The notes under the pieces: model-generated
Databases searched by the model: none
Told to the model about the DNA's origin: nothing
Seen by the model: the letters and a program-made list of their open reading frames with translations, nothing else
Part shown: piece after piece, positions 27,148-29,390 of the stretch
Layout: every line of letters begins with the position of its first letter
Position numbering within the stretch: position 1 is the stretch's first letter
Origin: Nemertoderma westbladi
Taxonomy: Eukaryota > Xenacoelomorpha > Nemertodermatida > Nemertodermatidae
Reading direction: 5' to 3'
Assembly: GCA_032718475.1 (NCBI GenBank)
Contig: JAUCBJ010001699.1
Coordinates: forward strand, 1-29,390
Length of the DNA stretch: 29,390 nucleotides
Made by a program: the position numbers and the translations under genes

Positions 27148-27599
27148 AAAAGTGTGACACTTTTACATAAGCTTTATAAGAATGACAAGTAGTATCAGTA
27201 TACTTATACAGAACTTGCCAAGGTTTTAAAAAATAACCTGAATTGACTGACATGCTGCCATATGCTCAGTCAAGTGTCAGTGTATCATCAGTGTGTCATT
27301 CTGGAGTTTGCAGGCAGGTATAGCGAGCGTATACTGTATAGGTCTGTACCGCTATAATCTGCATATGGCTGGGTTTTTTTTAAAGTTTAAGTTTCGGAAA
27401 CATATTTTTTTGGTGAATTATTAGTGCTGGCAGATGTGGTGGTATGCAACAATATTTAATAAACAGGTTGAAAACTATGTTTCGGTAATTATTTTCCATT
27501 TAGGCTAGTTTCAACTTAACTTGTTTGTTTATATAAATGCTTTAAACAAAATTTGAAAAGTACACTTGAAGAAATGCTACAGGTACATGAAGAAGATTG
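27148..27599. other. Intergenic, nothing recognised
   Basis: The sequence is AT-rich with no ORF, RNA or repeat that can be supported. Confidence 0.5.
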
Positions 27600-27990
27600 G
27601 AAGAGCGATTACTTTACTACTCGACTCTGCAATGCGTGATGGATCCTCGGCCAGTCTATGGTGAAAGCAATCGTAAATCGTGGCGTGTTAACAGCTACGT
27701 GCGACACTGAACCGTTATCTGTTGGAACGTCTGCGAGAGTCTAGACTGCTGTTCACGCAATAGGGAGATCTTTGAGAAACCAAATCAAGTGAATACATGT
27801 GGGGGGGTTGGTTCTACTCATGGATACCTCGAATGCGTTTAATTCGTTAAACGGGACAGTCGCGATGTGGAACGCCAGTGCCCTCCGTTGTGGCCTGGCC
27901 AGATACTCATCGTTGTTCAGGGGGCACAATATCCCTACAGTTCGCAGGACAATGAGGGGATCCTCCCTACATTACTCCCTAGATTACAGT
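27600..27990 (+). pseudogene. Reverse-transcriptase pseudogene fragment
   Basis: In shifting frames the fragments MVKAIVNRGVLTATCDTEPL, SVGTSARV, TAVHAI and GGLVLLMDTSNAFNSLN follow the palm region of a retroelement RT; the aspartate of L.D.SNAFN is the first catalytic position. After NASAL the reading shifts to WPGQILIVVQGAQYPYSSQD. At least two frameshifts and a stop are present, and the YxDD/FADD box is not reached. The clade cannot be assigned from this piece. It differs from both LINEs described here. Confidence 0.65.
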
Positions 27991-29058
27991 ATAACTTATT
28001 AACTTATTCTGTTCTATTGTTCACCATTTTTCTAGTGAAAGTTTGTTCTATGGGATAATTCATTCAGATTCATGTATGAGTTTCCCCTTGATTTTGAGTT
28101 TTTTTATGATGACTAATACAGTAATAATATAATTTGCATTTCAACTTTTATTTTAATACAATAATAATTTATCACTACAGTATAAATACACGGCGTTTGT
28201 TCGTGATCGTTTTGTTGTCTTTCTTTCCCTTACTATTAAAAATGTGACGAAAATTGCAAAACTTCTCGAAAAACTTATATACCATCATCGGTGCACATTT
28301 GTAAACTCATGAAGTTTTATTTAATTTATGATATTTTGCTGCGGCCAATGTATTATTTTATCATTAATGGAAACTTATTCTTCAACTAACATATTATCAA
28401 TCAACGCCCATTTACTTTATGTTCGTTGTAATCAATATTTATTAATAAGTAAAGAACATTACATGTACGTAATATAGCAGTAATACTGTATAAGTAATAC
28501 AATATAATGTTGTAGAGCCTTATTAAGCCTATGTCTTATGTACTGTAATATGTTTTTTCACCACTAAACTAATCAATATTAATTACAATATGCTGTAAAC
28601 AAATACACAAGGAGAGGATAATAGTCTTATAAAATAATCATCATAATAATCATAAATCTAAATATATACGAGAAGTAAGTTCATTGGGGAAACGTTTAAG
28701 TCCGGGGTCGGATTGAGTTAGATTCCTAGAGGAATTCCGGCACCATCGTCAACCCCAATGCTGCGCCATTTGGTGCGAGACGATCTGAAGCAGGCGCACG
28801 TAGCCCTTAGGACGCCAAATGACAGACGTGCCCTCACCCAACCCATGACACAAACTTTATATTCGTTGTTGTTAATAAAACCTTCATTGTTTTGTAGATT
28901 TAACCTCGTTTATACCTCATAACATAGCGCCAGTATAAATTTATCTATGTTCCTTCATTTGTATCGTTTATATACGCCACCAAAAAAATATAATATTTTG
29001 TGTTGGAATACCGGTACTACAACAACATAAAGTTGTTTGCTATTATGCAATGCAACAC
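27991..29058. other. Intergenic, mostly unassigned; GC-rich patch at 28690-28860
   Basis: AT-rich sequence surrounds a distinctly GC-richer patch (about 28690-28860) with a short open frame reading MLRHLVRDDLKQAHVALRTP. It might be an exon or a mobile-element shard, but neither splice sites nor family can be established. Confidence 0.4.
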
Positions 29059-29189
29059 ACAACATGTATACTTATGCAATTTTTACAGAATATTGAAATG
29101 TGCTATCAAATTATAGAACATTTATACTTATTACAATTTTACAGAAATGTGTTAATCTAATTTTATCAATTATTGCATAAGTATGTTGT
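29059..29189. repeat. Short inverted repeat with internal duplication
   Basis: ACAACATGTATACTTATGCAAT at the left is inverted as ATTGCATAAGTATGTTGT at the right, with a short gap. Between them a ~45-base block containing TTTTACAGAA...AAATGTG is present twice in tandem. It is possibly a small MITE. Confidence 0.5.
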
Positions 29190-29390
29190 AGTCGTGTCGT
29201 GAGGGTTTGTTTGTTTTAGGAATAAAGAATAATATTATATCAATAAATTACTGAAACAATTTCATATATTGAAATTAGGAACTTATTTGAAAAACTTGCA
29301 TTACGTTAGTTAGTACAAAATGCAAGCTATGTGGTAATAGTGGCAATAGTAAATCGTTATTGTTGGTATACAGATATGGCGCAAAATTGA

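Overview
The window is animal nuclear DNA, AT-rich and crowded with transposable elements. The evidence is a spliced gene with GT/AG introns, a meiosis gene known from animals, tRNA-derived SINEs, non-LTR retrotransposons, a metazoan-type Ty3/Gypsy element and many short inverted-repeat elements. A marine invertebrate is the best guess. The exact phylum cannot be read from the sequence.

Layout. Bases 1-6274 are an almost complete Ty3/Gypsy LTR retrotransposon; only most of its 5' LTR lies outside the window. Its gag and protease regions are split by a 1,034-bp insertion (1546-2579) with ~170-bp terminal inverted repeats and a perfect 9-bp target duplication, the signature of a Mutator-like (MULE) element. 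The insert has no transposase but carries a small ORF with a textbook C2H2 zinc finger. The host element also has two pol frameshifts and an altered RT catalytic box.

Bases 6275-10400 hold a LINE shard, a tRNA-derived SINE with a perfect 14-bp target duplication, a foldback element, an intronless fatty-acid-binding-protein-like gene (8513-8944) and a 699-bp inverted-repeat element with long G runs. Bases 10406-14564 (minus) are the complete four-exon gene for the mitochondrial ATP synthase gamma subunit (ATP5F1C). Its introns contain decayed repeats.

Bases 14851-21715 are mostly repeats: a 419-bp inverted-repeat element, a 1.67-kb inverted-repeat element with a 42-bp tandem array, a 5'-truncated RTE-like LINE (RT ORF 17255-18625), a MITE and a decayed CR1/Jockey-like LINE. 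A ~259-bp palindrome follows at 21839-22097. A single-exon M1AP (meiosis 1 associated protein) gene lies at 22630-24105 (minus). The remainder to 29390 holds decayed LINE and SINE copies, a cluster of 18-bp CACCGGTG-centred palindromes, a second full SINE, a short tandem array and a reverse-transcriptase pseudogene.

The three host genes are functionally unrelated (lipid binding, ATP synthesis, meiosis) and form no operon or cluster. The most unusual items are the MULE with its zinc-finger ORF nested in the gag-pol junction, two foldback elements carrying hammerhead-like motifs, the palindrome cluster, and the single-exon M1AP.
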